Assembly (NCBI RefSeq): GCF_003312425.1
Contig: NZ_QNUX01000004.1
Location: 62,001 to 126,000 of the forward strand
Direction of reading: 5' to 3'
Origin: Flavobacterium psychrolimnae
Lineage (GTDB): Bacteria > Bacteroidota > Bacteroidia > Flavobacteriales > Flavobacteriaceae
DNA: 64,000 bases
Notes under the pieces: generated by a model
Told to the model about the DNA's origin: nothing
The model's database searches: none
Seen by the model: the letters and a program-made list of their open reading frames with translations, nothing else
Position numbers and translations under genes: made by a program
In this document: positions 16,245 to 24,769 of the stretch, one piece after another
Position numbering within the stretch: the stretch's first letter is position 1
Layout of the letters: each line of letters begins with the position of its first letter

Positions 16245-16988
16245 TTTCTTTTTTCGAGCAATTTTTCTGTGAAATTTTGTCTGAAAATCACTGGTATAAA
16301 AACACATTTTAGCAAAAACTTCATCGTATTTCTTGTCGTAAAGTTTAGCATATTCATCACTCATTATAGCCAGCATTTCTGTTTTTGGCGTAAGCCTGTT
16401 GAAATTTTCCATACGAGAATCAAAATCCATAACATCATGAAAATTCATTCGGTTTAAATCCACCAAGTAAAAACTGTAAGCGTTGTTAGCCTCTTTCTTG
16501 ATTAATGTATTTCCTGGCGAATGGTCTAAAAACTCGATTCCCTTTTGATGTAAATCAAATGTAAATCTGGTAAATTGTCTTAAAACATTCTCGTGATCGG
16601 GATAATCAGGTTGCAGCACTAATTCTCTAAAAGTTAGTTCTGCCTGTAGATGTTCACTGATGTAGAAACTTTTTTCCAGCCCTGATAATTTGAAATTTTC
16701 GGCATAAGCAATAGGCTGAGGAGTTCCTATTCCGTTTTCAAGCAATTTATTCGCATATTCATAAGAACGTCTAGCTTTAGATTTTCTGAAATATTTATAA
16801 GCCACTTGATTGACAATATTAGGGATTTTAAAAGATTTGATATTAATGGTCTTGTCTTCTAAATCAAATAGTTTAATCTTATTTCTTTGACCGTCACCAA
16901 ATAGTATTCCTGTTGTATCAAAATTATTTACAAAGTTTCTAATTTGTTTTTCAAAAGATTTAAAAGAAGGGTTAAAGATATATTTCAT
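16227..16988 (-). CDS. Lipopolysaccharide (Kdo/WaaP/InaA-type) kinase family protein
   Basis: 253 residues with a small protein-kinase-like fold. A Lys-bearing N-lobe region (INIKSFKIPN, about residues 48-57) precedes YKYFRKSKARRSYEYANKLLENGIGTPQPIAY. The catalytic loop is LHQKGIEFLDHSPGNTLI (Asp in LDHSPGN) and the metal-binding DFG-equivalent is LVDLNRMNF. Such enzymes phosphorylate Kdo or heptose in the LPS core, adding negative charge. It lies inside the glycosyltransferase cluster on the opposite strand, with a -7 box at 17008-17015. Confidence 0.8.
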   Translation of the reverse strand: MKYIFNPSFKSFEKQIRNFVNNFDTTGILFGDGQRNKIKLFDLEDKTINIKSFKIPNIVNQVAYKYFRKSKARRSYEYANKLLENGIGTPQPIAYAENFKLSGLEKSFYISEHLQAELTFRELVLQPDYPDHENVLRQFTRFTFDLHQKGIEFLDHSPGNTLIKKEANNAYSFYLVDLNRMNFHDVMDFDSRMENFNRLTPKTEMLAIMSDEYAKLYDKKYDEVFAKMCFYTSDFQTKFHRKIARKKKLLFWR

Positions 16989-17007
16989 AAAAAGCAGAAT
17001 TGAAAGA

Positions 17008-17015
17008 CAAAAGTA
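17008..17015 (-). promoter_or_regulatory. -7 promoter box for the LPS-kinase-like gene
   Basis: The minus strand reads TACTTTTG, a full TAnnTTTG match 19 bp before the ATG at 16988. In the rest of the 222-bp gap up to 17210, A/T-rich, no clear promoter for the GT4 gene was seen. Confidence 0.6.
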
Positions 17016-17210
17016 AGTATTGAATTCAAGACTTAAAATATTTAATGTAATTTTACCCGAATTTTTATCTCTAATACTGATTATTCGTCATCGTTGAACG
17101 AAATTAAACAGCATAGTTAGACCAACTATTTCTTGAAAAATAGTGTATTTTTTTTAAAATAAATACAAGATATCAAATCGAAAAACCAACATTAAAATGA
17201 AAAAAAAATA

Positions 17211-18323
17211 ATGACAGTTCTACACATATCTGCAGTAAAAAGTTGGGGTGGCGGCGAAAATCATATTGAAAACTTGTGTTTTGAATTGGCGCAATCAAAT
17301 CCTGAAGTCACCAACATCGTTTTGTGTGTAAAAGATGAACTTTTTCATCAACGTTTATCAAAGACTAATATCATCGCGGAAACTGCACCTTTGTCTATTA
17401 ATATGGATCTTCGTTTTGTCTTAAAAATAATTAAGCTGAATAGAAAATACAAACCTGATGTCATTCACCTGCACGATCCATCCGCAATTGTTCTGGCTAT
17501 TGTAGCTGATAAATTTGCTGGTTTACCACCTTTTGTTTTCAGCAAAAAAACATCTTTTCCTATAAAAAATAAAAAGCTGACTCTTTATAAATACAATTAT
17601 TCTAAAATTAAGAAGTATTTATGTGTCTCGGAGGAAACAAAAAGAATCACAGAAGAATCCATCATTGATAAGGATAAATTAATTACAATTTATCACGGAA
17701 CTAATATTGGAACTAAAAATTCTCAAACACCATTTCTACTGAGAGACAAATTTGGGATTGATCCTTCTACAAAAATAATTGGAATTATAGGCAATCACAT
17801 CCGGGCCAAAAATTTTGAAACTCTGATTGAGACCGTAAATATAATTGTGAATTTACAAAAAAGGACTGATTTTATTTTCATCCAAATAGGAAGTCATACA
17901 GATCGTACTGAGGATTTATTGCAAAGTGTAAAAAGCTTAAATTTAGAAAAAAACCTATTATTTCTTGGCTACATGCCAAGTGCTTCTAATTTCATTCCGC
18001 AATTCGACGCATTATTATTAACCTCACAAAGTGAAGGAATTCCACAAGTAATCTATGAAAGTTTCTATCATGAAGTCCCTGTCATCAGTACAAATGTTGG
18101 GGGAATACCTGAAATAATCCAAGATGGAATTAACGGACTTTTAGCTCCAAAGCAAAGCCCTCAAATACTGTCCGAAAAAATTGAATACTTATTTAATAAT
18201 GAGAATATGATAGCTAATTTTGTCGCTATTTCTAAAGAAAATCTGTTGAAGTATTATACGACATCGATTATGGCACAAAAAACGCTACAAGAATATAAAA
18301 CTATTTTAAATGGAAAATATTAA
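17211..18323 (+). CDS. Family 4 glycosyltransferase
   Basis: 370 residues, GT-B fold. The N-terminal acceptor domain begins LHISAVKSWGGGENHIENL. The C-terminal domain carries IGIIGNHIRAKNFETLIE and the GT4 donor-binding E-x7-E motif in SEGIPQVIYESFYHEVPVISTNVGGIPEII. It probably transfers a hexose in LPS or another surface glycan, given the cluster it closes. Its 3' end overlaps the tsaC start by 14 bp, so the two are likely co-transcribed. Confidence 0.9.
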   Translation: MTVLHISAVKSWGGGENHIENLCFELAQSNPEVTNIVLCVKDELFHQRLSKTNIIAETAPLSINMDLRFVLKIIKLNRKYKPDVIHLHDPSAIVLAIVADKFAGLPPFVFSKKTSFPIKNKKLTLYKYNYSKIKKYLCVSEETKRITEESIIDKDKLITIYHGTNIGTKNSQTPFLLRDKFGIDPSTKIIGIIGNHIRAKNFETLIETVNIIVNLQKRTDFIFIQIGSHTDRTEDLLQSVKSLNLEKNLLFLGYMPSASNFIPQFDALLLTSQSEGIPQVIYESFYHEVPVISTNVGGIPEIIQDGINGLLAPKQSPQILSEKIEYLFNNENMIANFVAISKENLLKYYTTSIMAQKTLQEYKTILNGKY

Positions 18324-18879
18324 CGACGAAATACATAGAGCCTACGAAGTCATAAAAGAAGGTGGAATCATATTATATCCTACGGACACCGTTTGGGGAA
18401 TAGGTTGTGATGCCACAAATCCTGAGGCTGTCGCCAAAATATACAAACTCAAAAAAAGAGCCGAAACTCAAAGCATGATTGTTTTGATGAATGGCGAAAA
18501 GATGATGTACAATGTTTTTAAAGACATTCCTGAAGTAGCCTGGCAAATAATTGATTTATCCGAAAAACCAACGACCATAATCTTAGACAAACCAAGAAAT
18601 GTAGCTCCAAATTTAGTTTCAGGAGACAACTCATTGGGAATCCGTATTGTAAAAGAGCCTTTTTGTTTTAAGTTGATGGAAAAAATGAAAAAACCATTGG
18701 TTTCAACATCTGCAAATATCTCCGGACAGCCTACTCCTATTGCCTTTAAAGATATTAGTCCGGAAATTATAAAAGGTGTAGACTATGTTGTAAATTTGCA
18801 TCGCGAAAAAATCGCAGGTAAACCTTCGACAATCATAAAATTGACGAACGATTCTCAGGTAAAAGTGATTCGGAAATAG
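18310..18879 (+). CDS. L-threonylcarbamoyladenylate synthase (Sua5/YrdC/YciO family)
   Basis: 189 residues, a single YrdC-type domain: EGGIILYPTDTVWGIGCDA, IYKLKKRAETQSMIVLM (the KRP-like ATP/threonine site), LVSGDNSLGIRIV and PLVSTSANISGQPTP. The enzyme makes threonylcarbamoyl-AMP for the universal t6A37 modification of ANN-reading tRNAs. It lacks the extra C-terminal Sua5 domain, so it is the short TsaC-like form. Some paralogues (YciO) are less active. It is followed 7 bp later by the first arm of an inverted repeat that brackets the GxxExxY gene. Confidence 0.9.
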   Translation: MENINDEIHRAYEVIKEGGIILYPTDTVWGIGCDATNPEAVAKIYKLKKRAETQSMIVLMNGEKMMYNVFKDIPEVAWQIIDLSEKPTTIILDKPRNVAPNLVSGDNSLGIRIVKEPFCFKLMEKMKKPLVSTSANISGQPTPIAFKDISPEIIKGVDYVVNLHREKIAGKPSTIIKLTNDSQVKVIRK

Positions 18880-18886
18880 TTATTAT

Positions 18887-18906
18887 TTACCGCTAATTCA
18901 CTAATT
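18887..18906. repeat. Left arm of inverted repeat around the GxxExxY gene
   Basis: The reverse complement AATTAGTGAATTAGCGGTAA matches the right arm at 19299-19318 in 18 of 20 positions. It starts 7 bp after the tsaC stop codon and ends 10 bp before the GxxExxY ATG. Confidence 0.75.
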
Positions 18907-18916
18907 CAATTTGAAA

Positions 18917-19300
18917 ATGGATGATTTAATTTACAAAGAAGAATGTTATAAAATTGTTGGACTATTATATGAAGTCCACAAAAATCTTGGCAGAGGTTTC
19001 TCTGAAATTGTTTATAAAGATGCATTGGAATTTGAATTAAACGAAAGTAATATTCCTTACGAAAGAGAGAAGGAATATACCGTTAAATATAAAAATTCAA
19101 TTTTAAAACATAAATTTTACGCAGATTTTATTATTCATGACAAAATAATTCTTGAGATAAAAACTGTTGAATGTTTTAACAATAGCCATTACAATCAATG
19201 TTTAAATTATTTGAAAATTTCTGGAAACAAACTTGCAATTTTAGTTAATTTCAACCTTAACTCTTTAGAATACAAACGTATCGTTGATACCAAAAAATAA
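18917..19300 (+). CDS. GxxExxY family protein (PD-(D/E)XK nuclease-like)
   Basis: 127 residues from the ATG at 18917 (a TTG two codons earlier is less likely). The namesake motif is GFSEIVY (about residues 31-37) in VHKNLGRGFSEIVYKDALEFEL. Further on, FYADFIIHDKIILEIKTVE supplies the Asp and the Glu-x-Lys spacing of a PD-(D/E)XK nuclease core, so a DNA- or RNA-cleaving activity is conceivable but unproven. The gene sits between tsaC and cca on the same strand and is bracketed by 20-bp inverted repeats; its stop codon TAA overlaps the right arm. The local sequence is AT-rich even for this genome. This suggests a small inserted cassette. Confidence 0.88.
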   Translation: MDDLIYKEECYKIVGLLYEVHKNLGRGFSEIVYKDALEFELNESNIPYEREKEYTVKYKNSILKHKFYADFIIHDKIILEIKTVECFNNSHYNQCLNYLKISGNKLAILVNFNLNSLEYKRIVDTKK

Positions 19301-19318
19301 TTAGCGAATTTGCGGTAA
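19299..19318. repeat. Right arm of inverted repeat around the GxxExxY gene
   Basis: AATTAGCGAATTTGCGGTAA begins within the GxxExxY stop codon and ends 6 bp before the cca ATG. It is the inverted partner of 18887-18906 with two mismatches. Confidence 0.75.
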
Positions 19319-19324
19319 TAAAAA

Positions 19325-20746
19325 ATGAATTACAAAACAGCCTTAAATAATAAAATTTTCGAAGTAATTTCTCAAGCTTCACAAGAACTTAACGTTGAAA
19401 GTTATGTGATTGGTGGTTTTGTTAGAGATTTACTTTTGAACAGAGACTTTAAAAAAGACATAGATATTGTTGCCGTTGGCAGCGGAATCGAATTGGCTTT
19501 AAAAGTTTCTCAATTACTTCCTAATAAACCAAAAGTTCAAGTTTTCAAAACTTACGGAACAGCAATGCTGCGTTTTGAAGATACTGAAATTGAGTTTGTA
19601 GGCGCCAGAAAAGAATCCTATCATTTTGAAAGTAGGAATCCTGTCGTAGAAAACGGAACGTTAGAAGACGACCAAAACCGTCGCGATTTCACCATAAATG
19701 CCTTGGCTTTATCTTTAAATGCTGAAAATTTTGGAGAATTATCCGATCCTTTTAATGGTCTTGAAGATTTAAAAAACAAAATAATCAGAACACCTTTGGA
19801 TCCAGATATTACTTTTTCTGATGATCCATTGCGTATGTTGCGAGGCATTCGTTTTGCGAACCAATTGGGTTTTGATATTGAAGGAAATTCATTGAACTCT
19901 ATCACAAAAAACGCAGAGCGAATTAAAATCATTTCAGGAGAGCGTATTGTTGATGAATTGAATAAAATACTTTCGACTGAAAAACCTTCCATAGGATTTT
20001 TGCTATTATTTAAAACTGGACTTTTAGATATTATTCTTCCAGAATTGACTGCGCTGAATCAAGTTGAAGAAATTGAAGGTCACACACACAAAAATAATTT
20101 CTATCACACGCTGGAAGTTGTTGATAATATTTGTCCGCATACGGATGACGTTTGGCTGCGGTGGTCAGCATTGTTGCATGATATTGGAAAAGCGCCAACG
20201 AAACGTTTTAATAAAAAACAAGGTTGGACCTTTCATGGACATGAATTTCTGGGCGGAAAAATGGCTAAAAAGATATTTGAACGTTTGCACATGCCATTGA
20301 ATCACAAAATGAAATTTGTGCAAAAAATGGTGATGATGAGTTCCCGTCCGATAGTATTATCCCAAGATACAGTAACGGATTCTGCGGTGCGCCGTTTGGT
20401 TTTTGACGCAGGCGAAGATGTTGAGAATTTAATGACGTTGTGCGAAGCCGATATTACGACCAAGAACCCAAATAAATTCAAGAAATACCATAATAATTTC
20501 GAAATCGTGCGCAAGAAAATTGTTGAAGTAGAAGAGCGCGATCAGGTTCGTAATTTTCAACCGCCAATTTCTGGAGAGGAAATCATGAAGATTTTTGACC
20601 TAAAGCCTTCCAAAGAAATCGGAATGCTGAAAGAAGCCATAAAAGAAGCCATTTTAGAAGGAGAAATTCCTAATGAATATCAGGCAGCATATGATTTCAT
20701 GTTAAAAAGAGCCGCGAAAATCGGATTAAAGATTAACGCTTGTTGA
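19325..20746 (+). CDS. cca: CCA tRNA nucleotidyltransferase with HD domain
   Basis: 473 residues. The nucleotidyltransferase head has SYVIGGFVRDLLLNRDFKKDIDIVAVG, with GG and the DxD metal site. RRDFTINALAL and DPLRMLRGIRFANQLGF follow, as in the polA-superfamily CCA/poly(A) enzymes. The C-terminal half carries an HD domain (HTHKNNFYHTLEVVDNI, WSALLHDIGKAPTKRF). It adds or repairs the 3' CCA of tRNAs; the HD part may act as a phosphohydrolase. It is preceded closely by the inserted GxxExxY cassette, which separates it from tsaC, another tRNA gene. Confidence 0.94.
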   Translation: MNYKTALNNKIFEVISQASQELNVESYVIGGFVRDLLLNRDFKKDIDIVAVGSGIELALKVSQLLPNKPKVQVFKTYGTAMLRFEDTEIEFVGARKESYHFESRNPVVENGTLEDDQNRRDFTINALALSLNAENFGELSDPFNGLEDLKNKIIRTPLDPDITFSDDPLRMLRGIRFANQLGFDIEGNSLNSITKNAERIKIISGERIVDELNKILSTEKPSIGFLLLFKTGLLDIILPELTALNQVEEIEGHTHKNNFYHTLEVVDNICPHTDDVWLRWSALLHDIGKAPTKRFNKKQGWTFHGHEFLGGKMAKKIFERLHMPLNHKMKFVQKMVMMSSRPIVLSQDTVTDSAVRRLVFDAGEDVENLMTLCEADITTKNPNKFKKYHNNFEIVRKKIVEVEERDQVRNFQPPISGEEIMKIFDLKPSKEIGMLKEAIKEAILEGEIPNEYQAAYDFMLKRAAKIGLKINAC

Positions 20747-20770
20747 ATTAACATTTAATTGCGTTTCAAA

Positions 20771-20778
20771 TATCTTTG
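20771..20778 (+). promoter_or_regulatory. -7 promoter box for ctaA
   Basis: TATCTTTG, a full TAnnTTTG match 19 bp before the ATG at 20798. No convincing -33 TTG at the right distance. Confidence 0.65.
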
Positions 20779-20797
20779 TACAAATTAATTTCAAACA

Positions 20798-21820
20798 ATG
20801 AAAAAAGAGAATAATTACGTTATCATTTGGTTGTTATCAGGATGCTTATTATTGTTTATGATGGTTTTAGTGGGAGGAATTACCAGATTGACTAATTCTG
20901 GTTTATCAATGACCGACTGGCATTTAGTTACCGATACTTTTCCACCTTTGACAGAAGAAAAATGGTCACAAGCCTTTGAAGAATATAAAAAATTTCCTGA
21001 ATATCAAAAAATCAATATCCACAATGATTTTACGCTAAGCGATTACAAATTTATCTATTTTTGGGAGTGGTTTCACCGTTTTATTGGTAGAATAATTGGT
21101 CTGGCATTTATAGTCCCATTTGTTTATTTTTTGTTCAAGAAACGTCTTTCGACTGCTACCATTAAAAAATGTGTTGTTTTGCTTTTCATGGGCGGTTTTC
21201 AAGGATTTTTGGGCTGGTTCATGGTTCGTAGTGGTCTAATTGACAATCCGGATGTAAGTCATTTTAGATTGGCCTTACACCTCACATTTGCTTTCATAAC
21301 ATTTGCCTATACACTTTGGGTTGCTTTGGATTTAATTTACCCAAACAGATCCCAAGTAATAGTTCCTTTGCGTAATCTTGCACGCGTTGCATTAGTATTT
21401 CTGGTTATCCAAATCATTTATGGTGGTTTTGTTGCAGGTCTAAATGCAGGTTTAATTCACAATCACTGGCCTTTGATGAGCGACGGACAATTCATTCACG
21501 ACAGTGTTTTTATAGAGAAAAGCACCTTATTTTTAAATCTAATTGAAGGAAAAAGCGGCGTTCAATTTGTTCATCGTACAATGGCTTATGTGGTAGTTGG
21601 ACTTATTTTGGCGTTGTATTTTACAAGCCGTAAATACTTGCTTACCGTGCTACAGAAAAGAGGAATCAAGACTTTGGTGGTTATTGTATTTTTACAATTT
21701 GCATTAGGTGTATTTACTTTGCTATACGGTGTTCCGTTGTGGTTGGGATTGTTACACCAAGTAATGGCTTTCTTTTTACTGACAGCAATGACATTTTCTT
21801 TGCATCGATTATCCAAATAA
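20798..21820 (+). CDS. ctaA: Haem A synthase (COX15/CtaA family)
   Basis: 340 residues, about eight membrane helices in two similar halves. The first half has GGITRLTNSGLSMTDWH and EWFHRFIGRIIGLAF; the second has GGFVAGLNAGLIHNHWP and QFVHRTMAYVVVG. The paired His in each half would ligate haem. This inner-membrane enzyme oxidises haem O to haem A for aa3-type oxidases, so the organism probably has a haem A oxidase besides the cbb3 oxidase at the start of the window. It has its own -7 box. Confidence 0.94.
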   Translation: MKKENNYVIIWLLSGCLLLFMMVLVGGITRLTNSGLSMTDWHLVTDTFPPLTEEKWSQAFEEYKKFPEYQKINIHNDFTLSDYKFIYFWEWFHRFIGRIIGLAFIVPFVYFLFKKRLSTATIKKCVVLLFMGGFQGFLGWFMVRSGLIDNPDVSHFRLALHLTFAFITFAYTLWVALDLIYPNRSQVIVPLRNLARVALVFLVIQIIYGGFVAGLNAGLIHNHWPLMSDGQFIHDSVFIEKSTLFLNLIEGKSGVQFVHRTMAYVVVGLILALYFTSRKYLLTVLQKRGIKTLVVIVFLQFALGVFTLLYGVPLWLGLLHQVMAFFLLTAMTFSLHRLSK

Positions 21821-21883
21821 AATCATAATTCAATACCAATATTGCCTGACTATATTGTCACATTTCTTTGCTTATTAACGTAA

Positions 21884-22657
21884 ATGTCTAAACTTGCCGC
21901 TCAAGATAAATTTTTAGATTTATCAGATTATGGAAGAACTTTCGGAAAATTTCTCGCCAATCAACTAAAAAATACCCGTTTTACACCCATACATGTTACG
22001 TTGCTTTTTGGCGTTTCCGGTCTGATAGCCATTTACTATATTTTAGATGAATCCTACTTTTTAGCTGGTTTTTTCATCTTGCTAAAATCCGGAATCGACG
22101 CTGCCGATGGCGAACTGGCACGCTTAAAAAACACACCTTCTTACACCGGAAGATACTTGGACAGCGTATTTGATATCATCCTGAATTTTCTGTTTTTAAT
22201 GACGATTTGTTATGTCTCTAAAACATCATTTTGGCTAACTATTTTGGCCTTTATTGGTATTCAATTACAAGGAACTTTATACAATTATTATTATGTGATT
22301 TTACGAAATAAGTCCGTTGGCGGAGATACAACTAGTAAAATTTTTGAGTACAAATCACCCAGAGCTTTACCAGGAGAAACGCAAAAATCGGTCGATATTT
22401 TGTTTCGCATTTACACCATCGTTTATGGAACGTTTGACAAGATAATTCACTTTCTCGATAAAGATGCCTACAAAGTAAAAACCTTTCCTAACTGGTTTAT
22501 GACTTTGGTTTCTATTTACGGTTTAGGCTTTCAGTTATTGATTATAGCGGTAATGTTACCCTCAGGTTTAATCAATTATATCATCCCTTTTTTCATTCTC
22601 TTCACGGTATTGATTTTTGTACTAATTGGTATTCGAAAGTCGTTTTTTAAGGTCTAA
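21884..22657 (+). CDS. CDP-alcohol phosphatidyltransferase family protein
   Basis: 257 residues, six or so membrane helices. The active-site signature D-x2-DG-x2-AR-x8-G-x3-D-x3-D is complete: DAADGELAR followed by GRYLDSVFD (about residues 70-95). The enzyme moves a phosphoalcohol from a CDP-alcohol to an acceptor alcohol in phospholipid or related synthesis; the acceptor is not evident. It starts 63 bp after ctaA. A 237-bp gap follows, holding an inverted repeat at 22802-22830. Confidence 0.87.
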   Translation: MSKLAAQDKFLDLSDYGRTFGKFLANQLKNTRFTPIHVTLLFGVSGLIAIYYILDESYFLAGFFILLKSGIDAADGELARLKNTPSYTGRYLDSVFDIILNFLFLMTICYVSKTSFWLTILAFIGIQLQGTLYNYYYVILRNKSVGGDTTSKIFEYKSPRALPGETQKSVDILFRIYTIVYGTFDKIIHFLDKDAYKVKTFPNWFMTLVSIYGLGFQLLIIAVMLPSGLINYIIPFFILFTVLIFVLIGIRKSFFKV

Positions 22658-22801
22658 ATTCATCATAGAGAACATCTATATCGAAAACACAAATTTCACA
22701 CTACCATTGTTTTATAAACACATACTTGTAGTTATAATTTAATATCTATTTCAATTTAATAAGTCTCCTCAATACATATTAGACAATACCATCTATAGGA
22801 A

Positions 22802-22830
22802 TTATACAACAGATTCACAGAATTGTATAA
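22802..22830. repeat. Inverted repeat upstream of the CsbD gene
   Basis: TTATACAA (22802-22809) and TTGTATAA (22823-22830) are perfect inverted copies separated by 13 bp, 65 bp before the CsbD start. This could be an operator or part of a leader hairpin. The rest of the gap from 22658 is A/T-rich without a full TAnnTTTG box. Confidence 0.4.
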
Positions 22831-22894
22831 CAATCAAAGAGCTTAAAATCACCAAATTTGTAAAGAACAAATAGTAATTTAAAACTTAGATATT

Positions 22895-23077
22895 ATGCCA
22901 AATTCAAAAGAGATTGAAGGAAACTGGAATGAGTTGAAAGGAAAACTTAAACAGAAATTTGCCGATTTGACGGATGATGATTTGCTATACGAAGAAGGAA
23001 AAGAAGATGAAATGTGGGGTAAATTACAACAAAAATTAGGCAAGACAGAAAAAGAAATTAAATCATTATTTGATTAA
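22895..23077 (+). CDS. CsbD family stress-response protein
   Basis: A 60-residue soluble helical protein with the family signature near the start: [44 protein letters not shown]. CsbD-like proteins are general-stress-induced in many bacteria; their biochemical role is unknown. Length and motif match the family fully. It is a single gene with an unusual two-stem terminator region after it and a small inverted repeat in its long upstream gap, which may reflect stress control. Confidence 0.92.
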   Translation: MPNSKEIEGNWNELKGKLKQKFADLTDDDLLYEEGKEDEMWGKLQQKLGKTEKEIKSLFD

Positions 23078-23082
23078 TTTCT

Positions 23083-23169
23083 AAATCCTAAAGGTACTTA
23101 AAACTGTTTCAATTGTTAGAGTCAAAAATTTCCTTTTAGGATTTTTTGAATCGCATTTGAAACAGTTTT
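23083..23169 (+). terminator. Two interlocked stems after csbD, each followed by a T-run
   Basis: Stem A pairs AAATCCTAAAGG (23083-23094) with CCTTTTAGGATTT (23132-23144). Stem B pairs AAAACTGTTTCAA (23100-23112) with TTGAAACAGTTTT (23157-23169). The order A-B-A'-B' means that the stems are mutually exclusive as simple hairpins, or could form a pseudoknot. Both 3' arms run into T-tracts on the plus strand. Confidence 0.65.
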
Positions 23170-23183
23170 TTTATGTTTTAAAA

Positions 23184-23951
23184 CTACCCAATCCACGTCT
23201 TAAAGTCGGATACTTTTTCTCTGCTTACAATAACATCCTCTTCTTTAAAAGATGGCAAAATAACTTTCAAACGGGAGTTGCTGTACAACACGATTTCCTT
23301 GATTGCTTTCAATGGAATTATAAATTTTCTGCTGATTCGAAAGAAATCTGCAGGATCCAATTCCTGCTCTAAAAGTTCCAACGTACATTCGATTAAATAA
23401 TTCCTATTGTCAAAAGTATGGATGTAGGTTCCTTTATTTTCGCTAAAAAAACATTCGATTTCATCAATAGAAATCACTTTCAAATGTTGTCCTATTTTTA
23501 CCGTAAATCGTTTTTTATAGTTTTTCTCAAACGGATTGGTCAACATCCTTTTGATTTGCTCAAAATCAATTCCAAGGCTTTGTGTTTGTAATTCCTGTTT
23601 TGGCAAAAGCGACTTGAATTTAGTAACTGCAACTTCGAGATCATCTTCATCAATAGGTTTCAAAAGATAATCGATGCTGTTCAATTTGAAAGCACGAAGC
23701 GCATATTCATCATAAGCGGTCGTGAAAATTACGGCGCTCTTAATTTCAACCTTTTCAAAAATCTCAAAGGACAAACCATCTGATAACTGAATGTCCAGAA
23801 AAATCAAATCAGGATGCTCATTTTTAGAAAACCAATCAAGTGCTTCTTCCACGGAATGCAGCATCACTCCTACTTCAATATCTAGTTTTTCCAGTTTTCT
23901 TTGCAGTAATCTGGCAGCTGGTTTTTCGTCTTCTATAATTATTGTGGTCAT
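23184..23951 (-). CDS. LytTR-family response regulator
   Basis: 255 residues. The N-terminal receiver has IIIEDEKPAARLLQ (acidic pocket), DLIFLDIQLSDG (phospho-accepting Asp near 54), FTTAYDEYALRAF and DYLLKPI (Lys). The C-terminal LytTR DNA-binding domain spans about 150-255 (IDEIECFFSENKGTYIHT, FFRISRKFIIPLKAI). It is the last gene of a minus-strand run with a LytS-type kinase and two 2TM proteins, so it is very likely the cognate regulator. Two matching LytTR-type sites at 26891-26920 and 29285-29314 are its best candidate targets. Confidence 0.94.
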   Translation of the reverse strand: MTTIIIEDEKPAARLLQRKLEKLDIEVGVMLHSVEEALDWFSKNEHPDLIFLDIQLSDGLSFEIFEKVEIKSAVIFTTAYDEYALRAFKLNSIDYLLKPIDEDDLEVAVTKFKSLLPKQELQTQSLGIDFEQIKRMLTNPFEKNYKKRFTVKIGQHLKVISIDEIECFFSENKGTYIHTFDNRNYLIECTLELLEQELDPADFFRISRKFIIPLKAIKEIVLYSNSRLKVILPSFKEEDVIVSREKVSDFKTWIG

Positions 23952-24019
23952 TTATGTAAAATCGTTTATCTGGTTATTTGTTTAACTGAAACCTGCGAAT
24001 GAATCCTGAAAACTCATTT

Positions 24020-24376
24020 TTACTCCCATTTTTCACTTTTTTCTTTCTCCATCAACTCCTTGATTTTTTTCTCTTCCCAGTTTCTTCCAAAAATCCAATT
24101 GGGCAAGAAAACAGAAAATCCGTGCGCCACAATCCCTATTCCCCAAAAGAATGCCGTGAAGAAATTCTCTAATTTGAAATAGCTTTCTCCTGGATCTAAA
24201 TCTCTAATATTAATGAATACAATCATTATGTTTACGGCTATATACACTATTAAATGCGTATAAAAACCTTTCAATCGCTTCACTTCCCTTTGGGCGGCAG
24301 CGTACTTATCTTCCGGTTGAAATTCTCCAAACCCGTAATTATAATTTCTTTTCATTTTGATTTGATTAAGTGACAT
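24020..24376 (-). CDS. 2TM domain-containing protein
   Basis: 118 residues. A charged helix (KYAAAQREVKRLKGFYTHL) leads into two membrane helices (about 45-65 and 80-100), and the tail WEEKKIKELMEKEKSEKWE is amphipathic. This is the 2TM domain common in Bacteroidota and often found beside LytTR kinases. Its function is unknown. It is paralogous to the protein at 24422-24727 and to the C-terminal domain of the kinase at 24770-26104; all three share KGFY..L and W-E-E-x-K-I-x-E. It is likely in one operon with them. Confidence 0.88.
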   Translation of the reverse strand: MSLNQIKMKRNYNYGFGEFQPEDKYAAAQREVKRLKGFYTHLIVYIAVNIMIVFINIRDLDPGESYFKLENFFTAFFWGIGIVAHGFSVFLPNWIFGRNWEEKKIKELMEKEKSEKWE

Positions 24377-24421
24377 TTACTGTTTAAAAAAGCGATTCAA
24401 TTGTACTGAAAAAATTAGGTA

Positions 24422-24727
24422 TTACGACCAAGTATCTTTTCTCCTATTTTCTTTTTCCATAAACTCCTTAATTTTTTGTTCTTCCCAATCTTTACCAAAA
24501 AACGGCATATAGTTAAAGACTTTCATACCATGAAAAATCACTCCAATTCCCCATCCTAACATTGGCCAAAAAAACCATAAATGTTCCGGAGAGGTCACTA
24601 AATTTATGATTAGCAAAGCAATATTAAAGACAATATAGGCAGTCAAGTTCCCATAGAAACCTTTAATTTCTTCCACTTGTTTTTTCGCTTCAAAATAGCG
24701 CTCTTCATTTTGATATGTATTTTCCAT
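24422..24727 (-). CDS. 2TM domain-containing protein
   Basis: 101 residues. The layout is the same as its neighbour: EERYFEAKKQVEEIKGFYGNL, two membrane helices (about 28-48 and 55-75) and a WEEQKIKEFMEKENRRKD tail. A 45-bp gap separates it from the next 2TM gene and 42 bp from the kinase, consistent with one transcript. As an isolated copy of the kinase's C-terminal domain it could compete with or multimerise with that domain in the membrane. That is inference only. Confidence 0.88.
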   Translation of the reverse strand: MENTYQNEERYFEAKKQVEEIKGFYGNLTAYIVFNIALLIINLVTSPEHLWFFWPMLGWGIGVIFHGMKVFNYMPFFGKDWEEQKIKEFMEKENRRKDTWS

Positions 24728-24769
24728 GATTTTTTATTTAAATTTTCTATGTTTAAAATGTTTTAATTC

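Noticed and set aside
17190..17210. Short ATG-AAA-AAA-AAA-TAA frame just before the GT4 gene as a leader peptide.
   Set aside because: Four codons in an A-run; most likely chance in the A-rich translation-initiation region.
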